Of a stretch of 64,000 nt of DNA, positions 48,501 through 54,760 are shown piece by piece. Location of the stretch: positions 62,001 through 126,000 of the forward strand of contig NZ_JACETV010000003.1 in assembly GCF_013912375.1 (NCBI RefSeq). The letters run 5' to 3'. The position numbers and the translations under genes are program-made. Positions within the stretch are counted from its first letter, which is position 1. Every line of letters begins with the position of its first letter. The notes beneath the pieces are model-generated. The model had not been told where the DNA came from, did no database searches, and was given only the letters and a program-made list of their open reading frames with translations. This stretch comes from Emticicia sp. BO119. GTDB lineage: Bacteria > Bacteroidota > Bacteroidia > Cytophagales > Spirosomataceae.

Positions 48501-49985
48501 ACATTAAGCGTCACCAGAACAGCCGCAGGTGGAGGGACGTACCAATGGTCTAATGGACTGGGAACCAATGCGATTGCCAATATCTCCGCTCCGGGTACTT
48601 ATACTGTAACTGTCACAGGGGCTAACGGTTGTACCGCTACTGCTACTACAAGTGTCACACAAGATGGTAGTCTGCCAAATGCCAGCATCACAGGTTCAGC
48701 GAACCTGAGTTGCTCCACTTTAAGCGTCACCAGAACAGCCGCAGGAGGAGGGACTTACCAATGGTCTAATGGACTGGGAACCAATGCCATTGCCAATATC
48801 TCTGCTCCGGGTACTTATACCGTAACTGTTACAGCATCAGGCGGTTGTACCGCTACTGCTACCACAAGTGTAAGTTTGATAAACGATACTCAGATAAGTA
48901 TCTCCAATACAGGCCCTTATAACATAAACCAGACTATTGAGTTATTTGCCTCAGGAGGTACAGAATATAATTGGACCGGTCCTGCGGCATTTTCCAGTTC
49001 TACTCAGAATCCTGCCATTCCGAATGCGCTGATTAGCAATGGTGGTATTTATACCGTAACAATTATTAATGGTGTATGTACTGCTACTGCTACGACAAGT
49101 GTTATTATCAATGGCATCGATCCATGCGCACAAATTATTGATTATCAATATGTAAAATCAGGAAATCCATACCAGCCATTATTCTCTTTAAAAGATGGCA
49201 TGGTCATTCAGCAAATTCCAGATCAGGTATCAATCATGGCAGTGCCTATATGCCCGAGTATTCAGGTCGGTAGCGTAGATATGACCATTGTTGGGCCTGA
49301 TATTAACTGGACAATCCTGCAAAATGTTGAACCTTTTGCTATTTTTGATAACCTCGCAGCAAATTTCAATGGACGTAATTTAATTCCCGGAACTTATACA
49401 ATGACAGTAACCGGGTATCTGGAAGATAATAGAATTGGCGGAATAGTGTACGGTCCGGTTGTGACAACTTTTACCGTGACAGGTGGTGTATCAACCATTT
49501 CAACACCACAGGTATCATCTGATAATCTATGTGCCGGGAGTACAATAAACGTTAATTTTTCAACGACGGGTGCTTTCTTTCCTGACAATACCTTCCGGAT
49601 TGAACTTTCAGATACACTTGGCAGGTTTATCAATCCACTAATTATTGGTATAAATTCTTCTGCCGGTACAGTGGTCTGTCAATTACCAGGAAGTCTGGTA
49701 GTCAGTGATAACTATTTAATTCGGGTTATCTCCTCCAATCAGGTAATAGTCAGCAATCCAACAATTAGTTATTTATCTGTTATTCCTGCAATAAAAAATA
49801 TAACAACAGATTTCAATTCGGGAGTAATACGAGAACAATCATCTCTTCAGATAAATGCTAATAATAAGGTTGCCTCTGATGCTGATGTAATTTATCATGC
49901 GGGCAAATCTATTATATTAATACCCGGATTTACGGCTGATAGTGGAGCAGTCTTTAAAGCTGAAATTAAATCCTGTCCGAATTAA
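39579..49985 (+). CDS. Giant secreted repeat protein with thioredoxin-like head and 23 Ig-like repeats
   Basis: A 3468-residue protein starting at the ATG at 39579, which opens a signal peptide (MRKLLFCFLLAIQFVYAQ); an upstream in-frame start is rejected. Residues about 60-215 form a thioredoxin-like domain with a single-Cys motif (Cys79, SQCPYGVQ) and a cis-Pro loop (GVSGSPTVYVN). A 10-Cys segment follows (about 233-292). Then come Ig-like domains, two Big-type Ig domains (about 708-795 and 1279-1368) around a propeller-like region with repeats such as LWAKRAGGSKSDYAKTIAI, and 23 units of 72 residues (1449-3104), each with two Cys. The last 45 residues resemble the '3-coathanger stack' ending (YHAGKSIILIPGFTADSGA). 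It is likely an outer-surface adhesin or motility-type protein. Confidence 0.9.
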   Translation: MRKLLFCFLLAIQFVYAQTSPKSKSVKKTAGNSAILPSETLKGLLSEKDTLVHPMIDFLGQTIATRSLTKVELFVMSQCPYGVQAEKEMLGFIEANKDKFDFRLHFIVHEDTHGQLKSLHGQNEVDEDFRQFAISRLYPEKLFAYLLQRAENYQENNWVSVATKTGINPSDIEEAMKKPDFKTLFLDNIRLSNDLGVSGSPTVYVNDEIFKGSILPLLTNANSLKENSIATSCTAGSVSRCNDNIACTRETCVNFTCTYTTFSCPGNACYNRFCNGVGCTSRAYDISETFSDCGTIMNINVSATVIILGESVTLSASCDNSNTVIWYDTLNYTDEKTRNITYVPGSGGIFPQNSSIGSGNTLIVSPTHNTRYYAFCSGPNGSYLKMDSTSAVTVNSTPVTPRDASNTSICYNSTATLTASCPLGTIGWYNASSSTLLSTASSFVTPALTTNTTYLVRCESGGENSDFISVLVSVEAFIAAPTVTSSTPVSVCSPTPIIMTASGCTGTVAWSTGNTGTSLTISEPGVYDNISAQCTVGSCTSASGYGPTREILAQPAPPSLTMISNKTVCYNQNLYVEASECAGTVRWYDNSTGSSLIKSGVGTYTFSANCTVGTCTSRDSVITGLEILPAPATPVITGPDVKVVAAPNTLTLTSSGCTGVLYWSTGATGSSLILSSAGNYTISARCYINNCYSPYSNTVSGLSITAPTTTTLSTESNPISLGTRATLTAMVSPATASGIVTFKEGTTVLGTASLLNGKAVFGIASFARGLHQITAFYEGDGSALPSTSNTITQVVNGLSAPKLSLLRQQDNLNRVSDAVIYGMSNLADFASDAQGNIYILGTINGLFTYRGISIEPFNSVYNIDMFIMKIDSTGKPLWAKRAGGSKSDYAKTIAIEGNSIYTVGSTSGSSTLNFNTPSAPGTNDLNITSSGTTYFMTKYDLDGNFKWARIINDNLYDVADISAYRNNVYISGTMRSNTTVDMNNSGGSPINITSVSYDAFVARYDSAGICKWARRGGGDYIDYGISIQATKGGVYFSGIFSQSAGVFNAKANFNTPYQTGVNELTSDNLNGNTFIGKYDPQGNLQWIKRGSSGSDRIDIAVSGASVFITGDMVSGNFNTPSSNASNTFTSVGLNDAFIARFDTLGNFQQSKRAGGASSDFADKIVIKGNKLYISGTFRESMNFDTPSAGAGNIIICEGDRNYFIAQYDTTLNFKWANRAGSTSATNSILGAAGSAVYWGTFASAIGTVFNFNSPYVAGSNELTGKSDLFFARFTDVITPTTTTLTINTNPANIGDAVQFTATVLPESVGGTVTFKDGTTVLGTAPLVGESATFSTNSLTQGTHTITAVFEAAGVYGASTSNTITQVINPDCTPPTINITGNTNLSCTNSTVTRTASIGSGTPTYLWSNGLGTNATATISLPGTYTVTVTVSGGCSATATTTVTRDATAPPASITGSTNLSCSTLSVTRTAAGGGTYQWSNGLGTNAIATITAPGTYTVTVTGSNGCTATATTTVTRDATAPPASITGSANLSCSTLSVTRTAAGGGTYQWSNGLGTNAIANISAPGTYTVTVTGANGCTATATTSVTQDGSLPSASISGSANLSCSTLSVTRTAAGGGTYQWSNGLGTNAIANISAPGTYTVTVTGANGCTATATTSVTQDGSLPNASITGSANLSCSTLSVTRTAAGGGTYQWSNGLGTNAIANISAPGTYTVTVTGSNGCTATATTTVTRDATAPPASITGSANLSCSTLSVTRTAAGGGTYQWSNGLGTNAIATISAPGTYTVTVTGSNGCTATATTSVTQDGSLPNASITGSANLSCSTLSVTRTAAGGGTYQWSNGLGTNAIATISAPGTYTVTVTGANGCTATATTSVTQDGSLPNASITGSTNLSCSTLSVTRTAAGGGTYQWSNGLGTNAIATITSPGTYTVTVTGSNGCTATATTSVTQDGSLPNASITGSANLSCSTLSVTRTAAGGGTYQWSNGLGTNAIATITEPGTYTVTVTGSNGCTATATTTVTRDATAPPASITGSTNLSCSTLSVTRTAAGGGTYQWSNGLGTNAIATISAPGTYTVTVTGANGCTATATTNVTQDGSLPNASITGSANLSCSTLSITRTAAGGGTYQWSNGLGTNAIANISAPGTYTVTVTGSNGCTATATTTVTRDATAPPASITGSANLSCSTLSVTRTAAGGGTYQWSNGLGTNAIATISAPGTYTVTVTGSNGCTATATTSVTQDGSLPNASITGSANLSCSTLSVTRTAAGGGTYQWSNGLGTNAIANISAPGTYTVTVTGANGCTTTATTTVTRDATAPPASITGSTNLSCSTLSITRTAAGGGTYQWSNGLGTNAIANISAPGTYTVTVTGSNGCTATATTTVTRDATAPPASITGSANLSCSTLSVTRTAAGGGTYQWSNGLGTNAIATISAPGTYTVTVTGSNGCTATATTSVTQDGSLPNASITGSTNLSCSTLSVTRTAAGGGTYQWSNGLGTNAIANISAPGTYTVTVTGANGCTATATTSVTQDGSLPNASITGSANLSCSTLSVTRTAAGGGTYQWSNGLGTNAIANISAPGTYTVTVTGSNGCTATATTTVTRDATAPPASITGSANLSCSTLSVTRTAAGGGTYQWSNGLGTNAIANISAPGTYTVTVTGSNGCTATATTSVTQDGSLPNASITGSTNLSCSTLSVTRTAAGGGTYQWSNGLGINAIANISAPGTYTVTVTGSNGCTATATTTVTRDATAPPASITGSANLSCSTLSVTRTAAGGGTYQWSNGLGTNAIANISAPGTYTVTVTGSNGCTATATTTVTRDATAPPASITGSANLSCSTLSVTRTAAGGGTYQWSNGLGTNAIANISAPGTYTVTVTGANGCTATATTTVTRDATAPPASITGSANLSCSTLSVTRTAAGGGTYQWSNGLGTNAIANISAPGTYTVTVTGANGCTATATTSVTQDGSLPNASITGSANLSCSTLSVTRTAAGGGTYQWSNGLGTNAIANISAPGTYTVTVTGANGCTATATTSVTQDGSLPNASITGSANLSCSTLSVTRTAAGGGTYQWSNGLGTNAIANISAPGTYTVTVTASGGCTATATTSVSLINDTQISISNTGPYNINQTIELFASGGTEYNWTGPAAFSSSTQNPAIPNALISNGGIYTVTIINGVCTATATTSVIINGIDPCAQIIDYQYVKSGNPYQPLFSLKDGMVIQQIPDQVSIMAVPICPSIQVGSVDMTIVGPDINWTILQNVEPFAIFDNLAANFNGRNLIPGTYTMTVTGYLEDNRIGGIVYGPVVTTFTVTGGVSTISTPQVSSDNLCAGSTINVNFSTTGAFFPDNTFRIELSDTLGRFINPLIIGINSSAGTVVCQLPGSLVVSDNYLIRVISSNQVIVSNPTISYLSVIPAIKNITTDFNSGVIREQSSLQINANNKVASDADVIYHAGKSIILIPGFTADSGAVFKAEIKSCPN
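43923..48890 (+). repeat. Tandem array of 23 units of 216 bp inside the giant gene
   Basis: The units are exactly 216 bp (72 codons) and start at CCA-(CCA/AAT/TCA)-GCC-AGC; the first begins at 43923 and the last ends at 48890 (23 x 216 = 4968). A diverged unit precedes it (about 43685-43922). Units are nearly identical at the protein level, with two linker types (TVTRDATA and SVTQDGSL) mixed along the array. DNA identity is high enough that copy number in other strains or assemblies may differ. Confidence 0.95.
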
Positions 49986-50017
49986 ATCAATCTTTATTAT
50001 TAACAATCATATTCTGT

Positions 50018-50071
50018 AAAAGCCGTTGAGTCTATCTTGAAATGAATTTCAAGATAGACTCAACGGCTTTT
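50018..50071. terminator. Very long terminator hairpin after the giant gene
   Basis: A perfect 25-bp stem: 50018-50042 pairs with 50047-50071 over a TGAA loop, with AAA/TTT at the base. It lies 33 bp after the giant gene stop. Confidence 0.85.
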
Positions 50072-50325
50072 TGTCTCCTGACAGTACGTAGCTGACTTTG
50101 TGTTTATGCCAGCTGCCAGGTTCAGTAAACTTCTATCGGTGAGACGCTCACTATAAAGAAGATAAATTTGTGACCTCGCCGGGAATCGAACCCGGATCTA
50201 AAGTTTAGGAAACTTCTATTCTATCCGTTGAACTACGTGGTCTATAGTTGAGTTAGCGTAATCTAACTCAACTACAAATTTGAGCAATTTTTTGTTTCAA
50301 TTCATGAATTTTATTTAAAAATTGG
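50072..50325. other. Spacer between the giant gene and the GH20 gene, containing tRNA-Arg
   Basis: Apart from the hairpin at 50018-50071 and the tRNA at 50171-50242, this stretch shows no coding frame. The tRNA is transcribed on the minus strand, away from the GH20 gene start and toward the giant gene's terminator. Confidence 0.5.
50171..50242 (-). tRNA. tRNA-Arg (anticodon CCT)
   Basis: The minus-strand sequence folds into a cloverleaf. The acceptor stem is GACCACG with CGAGGTC (one A-A mismatch at the fifth pair), and the D stem GTTC pairs with GAAT. The anticodon stem GAAGT pairs with ACTTT around the loop TTCCTAA, giving anticodon CCT. The T arm is CCGGGTTCGATTCCCGG. The discriminator is A and the 3' CCA is not encoded. 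It reads AGG codons. Confidence 0.95.
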
Positions 50326-52680
50326 CTATTCAATGGCAATTTCATCCACAAATAACCAGGCAGGGTTGCCATTACCCGGGTGGTTGTCGGGTAGCTTGCC
50401 ATAATTTTTGGCAAATACTCTTACATAGCGGGCTTTTTTGCCGTCAACCGCCACACCTAATTGTTGCACAGAACTACCTTTGGGAGCAGTAGCAGCCATC
50501 GGTATTTTCTTCGCACTGGTAAAGCTTTTTCCATCATTTGAAGTAAACACTTCAACTTCTGTTGGCAGCATAATCCACGAATCACTTGCGCCTTTGAAAG
50601 CAAAGGACACTTTATTGATAGTCATAGATTGCCCTAAATCAATGGTTATATCCAGGTCTTTGCCTTCAAAGCCTACCCATGTGGCACTATTGGCATCTTC
50701 ACCTTTCACGCCGTTGGTTAAGCCATAGGTTTCGCCTCCGGTATAGTTTTTAGGTTGGTTTACGAGGGTATATTTACGTCCGGTTGCTTTGTTGATAAAG
50801 AAATACTTGGTCAGAATCTTGCCCAATTGTTCTCCTTTGGCAGAAAATGCTGCGGCTCTTACGCTCCCATCTTTCGTAATCACAACCCCCGACGGTTTAT
50901 AAACCGGAGAGTCTGCCGTAGGTTCAGAACCATCGAGGGTATATCTGATAACGGCAGCTTTATCAACCGATTGCAGTTTAACCACCACCTGACTTTTATC
51001 ATTCATAGCCGATGACGCTGTAATGTCATAATAACTTCTGGCATAATTGACCGCAAGGTATTTTAACCGCTCAAAATGGGTCTTCAGACGAGCCGTAAAA
51101 TCATCATAATTTTTTAGTCTGGCCGATGTCCAGCCTGTTTCTGCAATAGCACAGGCCCGTGGATACGCCATATATTCTACCTGGTCTGGGGTTTGAATAT
51201 ACTCTGTCCAGAGATTGGCCTGAATACCTAAAATATGTTTAGCTTGCTCAGGAGTCAGAGCTTTAGGTGTCGGGTCATACGAATACACTTTTTCTAAAGG
51301 CAGATAACCTCCGATAGCCAGAGGCTCGGTTGAGGGGTCTGACTGATAATAATCCAGATAACAAAAGCCTGTAGGAGTCATAATGGCATCATGGTTTTGT
51401 TGAGCGGCAGCAATGCCACCCTCTACCCCACGCCAGGACATGATGGTGGCATTCGGAGAAATCCCTCCTTCCAGAATCTCGTCCCAACCAATTATTTTCT
51501 TCCCTTTTGAAGTCAGGAATTTATCGAAATGCTTGATGAAATAGCTTTGCAACTCGTGTTCATCCTTCAATCCTTCTTTCTTCATCAGATCCTGACAGAA
51601 CTTGCTTTGCTTCCATGCGGTTTTAGGGCATTCATCGCCGCCAATATGCACATACTCACTCGGAAATAAAGCTACAACCTCTGTCAATACATCTTCCAAA
51701 AATCTGAAGGTTGTTTCGGTCGGGCAGAAAACATCATCATGCACGCCCCATATTCCCGTAACTTCATAAGGCCCGCCTTTCAGCGATTTTTCAGTACAGC
51801 CTAATTCAGGATACGATGCCAAAGCCGCCAACGCATGGCCGGGCATTTCTATTTCGGGGATAATCGTAATGAATTTTTTCTGAGCATAAGCAATTACGTC
51901 CTTTATTTCTTCCTGTGTGTAAAAACCACCGTGGGGTGTACCGTCAAACTTCCAGTCGTTATAATGCCCTTTCATGCTCTCTTTACGCTTCGAGCCTATT
52001 TCGGTTAGTTTCGGATATTTCTTAATCTCAATTCTCCAGCCCTGGTCGTCGGTTAAGTGCCAGTGGAAACGGTTCATTTTGTGGAGTGCCAATAAGTCAA
52101 TATATCTTTTCACAAAAGAAACCGGAAAGAAATGACGTGCTACATCAAGCATACTGCCCCGATGCCCATAACGTGGGCGGTCGAAGATAGTACAAGCCGG
52201 CACAGCCCATTTGACACCCTTTTGCGGCGAACTACTGAATATCTGTGGAGGGAGCAATTGCAACAAACTTTGCAGGGCATAAAACTCACCTTTGCCGGTA
52301 GCTCCAGCCAGAATTACACCTTTGGCATCGGCTTTCAAAATGTAGTCTTCTTCGCCCAGCATTTTATTCATTACCTGCTCTTTGAGTGGTGCAAAAACAA
52401 TAGTCTTGTTGGCAGGAATTAAACTATTTGGGATGTCAGCTTCTTCAATCGGCAACTTTATACCTGCCGTCACCTCCACACGTTCGGCCAGCATTTCGGC
52501 TAATGGTCTGATTCCGGCAGCACCTTTCGGAATCAGGATTTTAGTTTGAGTGTCAAAAGTAAACTCGCCAGCCAGAGGTGTCAGTTCTAATGGTTGGGGG
52601 ATAATCGCATATTTATTCTGAGCAATAGTAGAAACCGAAAGAATAAGAAGCAGGCTTAACAAGCCAAATATTTTTTTCAT
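50326..52680 (-). CDS. Secreted GH20 beta-N-acetylhexosaminidase
   Basis: A 784-residue exo-glycosidase starting at the ATG at 52680 (a TTG two codons upstream is less likely), with signal peptide MKKIFGLLSLLLILSVSTIAQ. An N-terminal GH20b domain (about 24-150) precedes the GH20 catalytic barrel (about 155-510). Asp349-Glu350 in HIGGDECPKTAW are the substrate-assisted catalytic pair, and DVARHFFPVSF and HLTDDQGWRIEI are active-site motifs. A chitobiase-type FN3-like domain (about 555-635, YTLDGSEPTADSPVYK) and a C-terminal F5/8-type carbohydrate-binding domain (about 645-784) follow. It removes terminal GlcNAc/GalNAc from chitin oligomers or glycans in the periplasm or on the cell surface. 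Confidence 0.95.
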   Translation of the reverse strand: MKKIFGLLSLLLILSVSTIAQNKYAIIPQPLELTPLAGEFTFDTQTKILIPKGAAGIRPLAEMLAERVEVTAGIKLPIEEADIPNSLIPANKTIVFAPLKEQVMNKMLGEEDYILKADAKGVILAGATGKGEFYALQSLLQLLPPQIFSSSPQKGVKWAVPACTIFDRPRYGHRGSMLDVARHFFPVSFVKRYIDLLALHKMNRFHWHLTDDQGWRIEIKKYPKLTEIGSKRKESMKGHYNDWKFDGTPHGGFYTQEEIKDVIAYAQKKFITIIPEIEMPGHALAALASYPELGCTEKSLKGGPYEVTGIWGVHDDVFCPTETTFRFLEDVLTEVVALFPSEYVHIGGDECPKTAWKQSKFCQDLMKKEGLKDEHELQSYFIKHFDKFLTSKGKKIIGWDEILEGGISPNATIMSWRGVEGGIAAAQQNHDAIMTPTGFCYLDYYQSDPSTEPLAIGGYLPLEKVYSYDPTPKALTPEQAKHILGIQANLWTEYIQTPDQVEYMAYPRACAIAETGWTSARLKNYDDFTARLKTHFERLKYLAVNYARSYYDITASSAMNDKSQVVVKLQSVDKAAVIRYTLDGSEPTADSPVYKPSGVVITKDGSVRAAAFSAKGEQLGKILTKYFFINKATGRKYTLVNQPKNYTGGETYGLTNGVKGEDANSATWVGFEGKDLDITIDLGQSMTINKVSFAFKGASDSWIMLPTEVEVFTSNDGKSFTSAKKIPMAATAPKGSSVQQLGVAVDGKKARYVRVFAKNYGKLPDNHPGNGNPAWLFVDEIAIE

Positions 52681-52926
52681 GTGCAACGTTAGGTTTTATT
52701 GATTCCCGGGCAAAAATAAGTTTTATCTGTTAAAAAACTTGGGAATAGTGGTGTTTTTTGCATATAAAGGAATAAACCCATTTTTATTATGCTTAGTGAA
52801 GTGTATTTGAAAGCTGAAATATCCTTTTTTACCATTTAGTAAAATTTGGCGCAATTTCTACCCTAAAATCAAACAAAATAATCAAATAAGACAGAAATTC
52901 GTTTAGTATTAAACCGTTCAAAAGTC

Positions 52927-54528
52927 ATGAAAAAATATATCCTGTTATTGCTTATAATTAATTGTACTGCTCCCCTCCTACTTGCTCAAAAAATGAATTT
53001 ATCAAGAGAGGAAAAAATCAAGGCCGTTGAAATGCTTTCGGATTTTTTCGGAAAGCCAACTCCCAGCAAAACGCCTGTTCCTGATGTCATTTCCGAGAAA
53101 GGCTTGCCAACCAATCTTAATTCTGTAGACTTTGACAAGAAATTAGCTTTGTTTACGAATAGCTTTTATTTCAAGCAATCAAGTTTCAGAGATAATGAAG
53201 CACGCATTGAAGCCGATGTTTTTCATTTACCCAATATGGATCTGGTAAACGGGCAGTTTATCTGGAATAAAGCTACTGCCAAAGAGGGTGGAAACTTAGA
53301 GATAGTGCCCAAACCTGATGGTAATATGATGTCTTCAATGGATTTTTTCAATGAGGTGGTTGAGTATAAACCTCAGAATGGAAAAACTCTGAATATGATA
53401 GAGGGTACTTTCTTTTTTACCTATCCTGTCGAGTTTGTGCAGATAAACTTTACGAAAGATGATATTGGTAAAGAGAAAAATATTGAAGGTGAAAAGGTAA
53501 AGCTGATGTCGATTGAAAACGATATTGCTGTTTTTGAGATTAACCGTAAAACGGAAGACAGTCAACTGAGTTACTATGCACTGAGTGCCAAAGGTGAGCC
53601 ACTTGAGTTGACAGTCATGCGCTCAGAAGTACCTAAAACGATTTATACCCTTGTAGATAAAAACGGCAAGATACCAGAAGATAAAAAGAAAGAACTGGTA
53701 GATAAATTTGATCAACTGCTTAAAGAGCCGATTATCAGTTATGTAAAGGCTTTAGGTACAATTGCCCAGTTAGTGATTATCAAACCCAAAGGCATAAGCT
53801 CCAAAAAGATTCCGATTGTGGTGCATCGCACACCGGATTTTCAGCATGGCGAAACGGTTTTAGTCAATGAGCGTTATGCTAATATACCAGAGATAAAGTA
53901 TGATAAGTTTTCAGAAGCAGATCTGACGAATCTGACTCTCAAAGCAGACCGCACCAACGATGGTATGAATAATCATAAAATTATTTTATCAGTACCCAAT
54001 AGTTTTAATTCGGCTTATGCCAAAGTAGAATTTAAAGACGTAGTAGCCACCAACGCAGGAAAAAACTCTCAGTTTGAGCCGCAAGGGGCTTTTTATGACG
54101 ATAAACCTAAAACCTTCAGTTTCAGACTTGACCCTCCGGGCGGCGACCAGCCTATTGATGCAGATTTAATTAAAGGTACGGTGGTAATCACCTATCCGGT
54201 AGAAATCACTACCGAGATCTTTCCTGTTAATGCTCCGGCCGATCATTTCGAAATGAAAAACCCACTTACTGTAAGTTATTTTACAAATGACGATGATCTG
54301 GATAATTCGGGAGATTTTAAACCCAAACGGGCTTATGCAGCTAATGGTATGCAACTAAAAAGAGTAGAAGGTTTCTATACAGGTGGCTCTATGAATGGTA
54401 AAAATTATATGGAATACGTGTACTGGGGTATACCAGCTACCATTCAGATTGATAAGGCAACCAAATGGGTTACTAAAGAAATTCCTTTTTCATTAAAACC
54501 TGCTCCTAAGAAGCCTAAGGAGTTTTGA
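52927..54528 (+). CDS. Hypothetical secreted protein (533 aa)
   Basis: A 533-residue protein with a signal peptide (MKKYILLLLIINCTAPLLLAQ). It looks mostly beta-strand, with three sections of similar style: strings of YPVEFVQINF, YPVEITTEIFPVN and an ending EYVYWGIPATIQIDKATKW. Each segment reads like 'I.GT...TYPVE....', suggesting internal duplication of a beta-sandwich. No catalytic motif or known domain was recognised. It is transcribed alone; the gap before the helicase gene holds a small palindrome. Function unknown. Confidence 0.75.
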   Translation: MKKYILLLLIINCTAPLLLAQKMNLSREEKIKAVEMLSDFFGKPTPSKTPVPDVISEKGLPTNLNSVDFDKKLALFTNSFYFKQSSFRDNEARIEADVFHLPNMDLVNGQFIWNKATAKEGGNLEIVPKPDGNMMSSMDFFNEVVEYKPQNGKTLNMIEGTFFFTYPVEFVQINFTKDDIGKEKNIEGEKVKLMSIENDIAVFEINRKTEDSQLSYYALSAKGEPLELTVMRSEVPKTIYTLVDKNGKIPEDKKKELVDKFDQLLKEPIISYVKALGTIAQLVIIKPKGISSKKIPIVVHRTPDFQHGETVLVNERYANIPEIKYDKFSEADLTNLTLKADRTNDGMNNHKIILSVPNSFNSAYAKVEFKDVVATNAGKNSQFEPQGAFYDDKPKTFSFRLDPPGGDQPIDADLIKGTVVITYPVEITTEIFPVNAPADHFEMKNPLTVSYFTNDDDLDNSGDFKPKRAYAANGMQLKRVEGFYTGGSMNGKNYMEYVYWGIPATIQIDKATKWVTKEIPFSLKPAPKKPKEF

Positions 54529-54541
54529 GATTGTTTTTTGG

Positions 54542-54583
54542 GTAGAGACGTGATGCATCGCTGGCGAACCGTTACGTCTCTAC
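54542..54583. repeat. Small hairpin repeat with GTAGAGACGT arms
   Basis: GTAGAGACGT (54542-54551) is perfectly complementary to ACGTCTCTAC (54574-54583) with a 22-nt loop containing TGATGCATCG. Hairpins with these arms are familiar as dispersed repeats in several bacteria; only one copy is present here. It may also terminate the upstream gene, 13 bp after its stop. Confidence 0.6.
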
Positions 54584-54727
54584 GAACTGAAAAACAACCT
54601 CTAAAACAATTAATTGCCCTACATTCTGCACATTCCACCATATTGTTATTACCTTTGTATTCTCTCTCCTGATACTATCGATACCATTTTGAAAAGACTT
54701 GACAAAAATATATCCTGACGATATATT

Positions 54728-54735
54728 TATATTTG
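54728..54735 (+). promoter_or_regulatory. Putative -7 element for the helicase gene
   Basis: TATATTTG fits TAnnTTTG and lies 25 bp before the GTG start. A TTG at 54699-54701 lies 26 bp upstream, longer than the usual -33/-7 spacing. Confidence 0.4.
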
Positions 54736-54760
54736 CATTAAATTTAACGATTGAGATTCC

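Noticed and set aside
43923-48890. Regularly spaced repeats resembling a CRISPR-like array
   Set aside because: The 216-bp units are contiguous, translated in one frame of a giant gene and have no unique spacers; they are protein-domain repeats.
52680-52686. TTG start two codons upstream for the GH20 gene
   Set aside because: The ATG at 52680 opens a perfect signal peptide, and the TTG adds only two residues.
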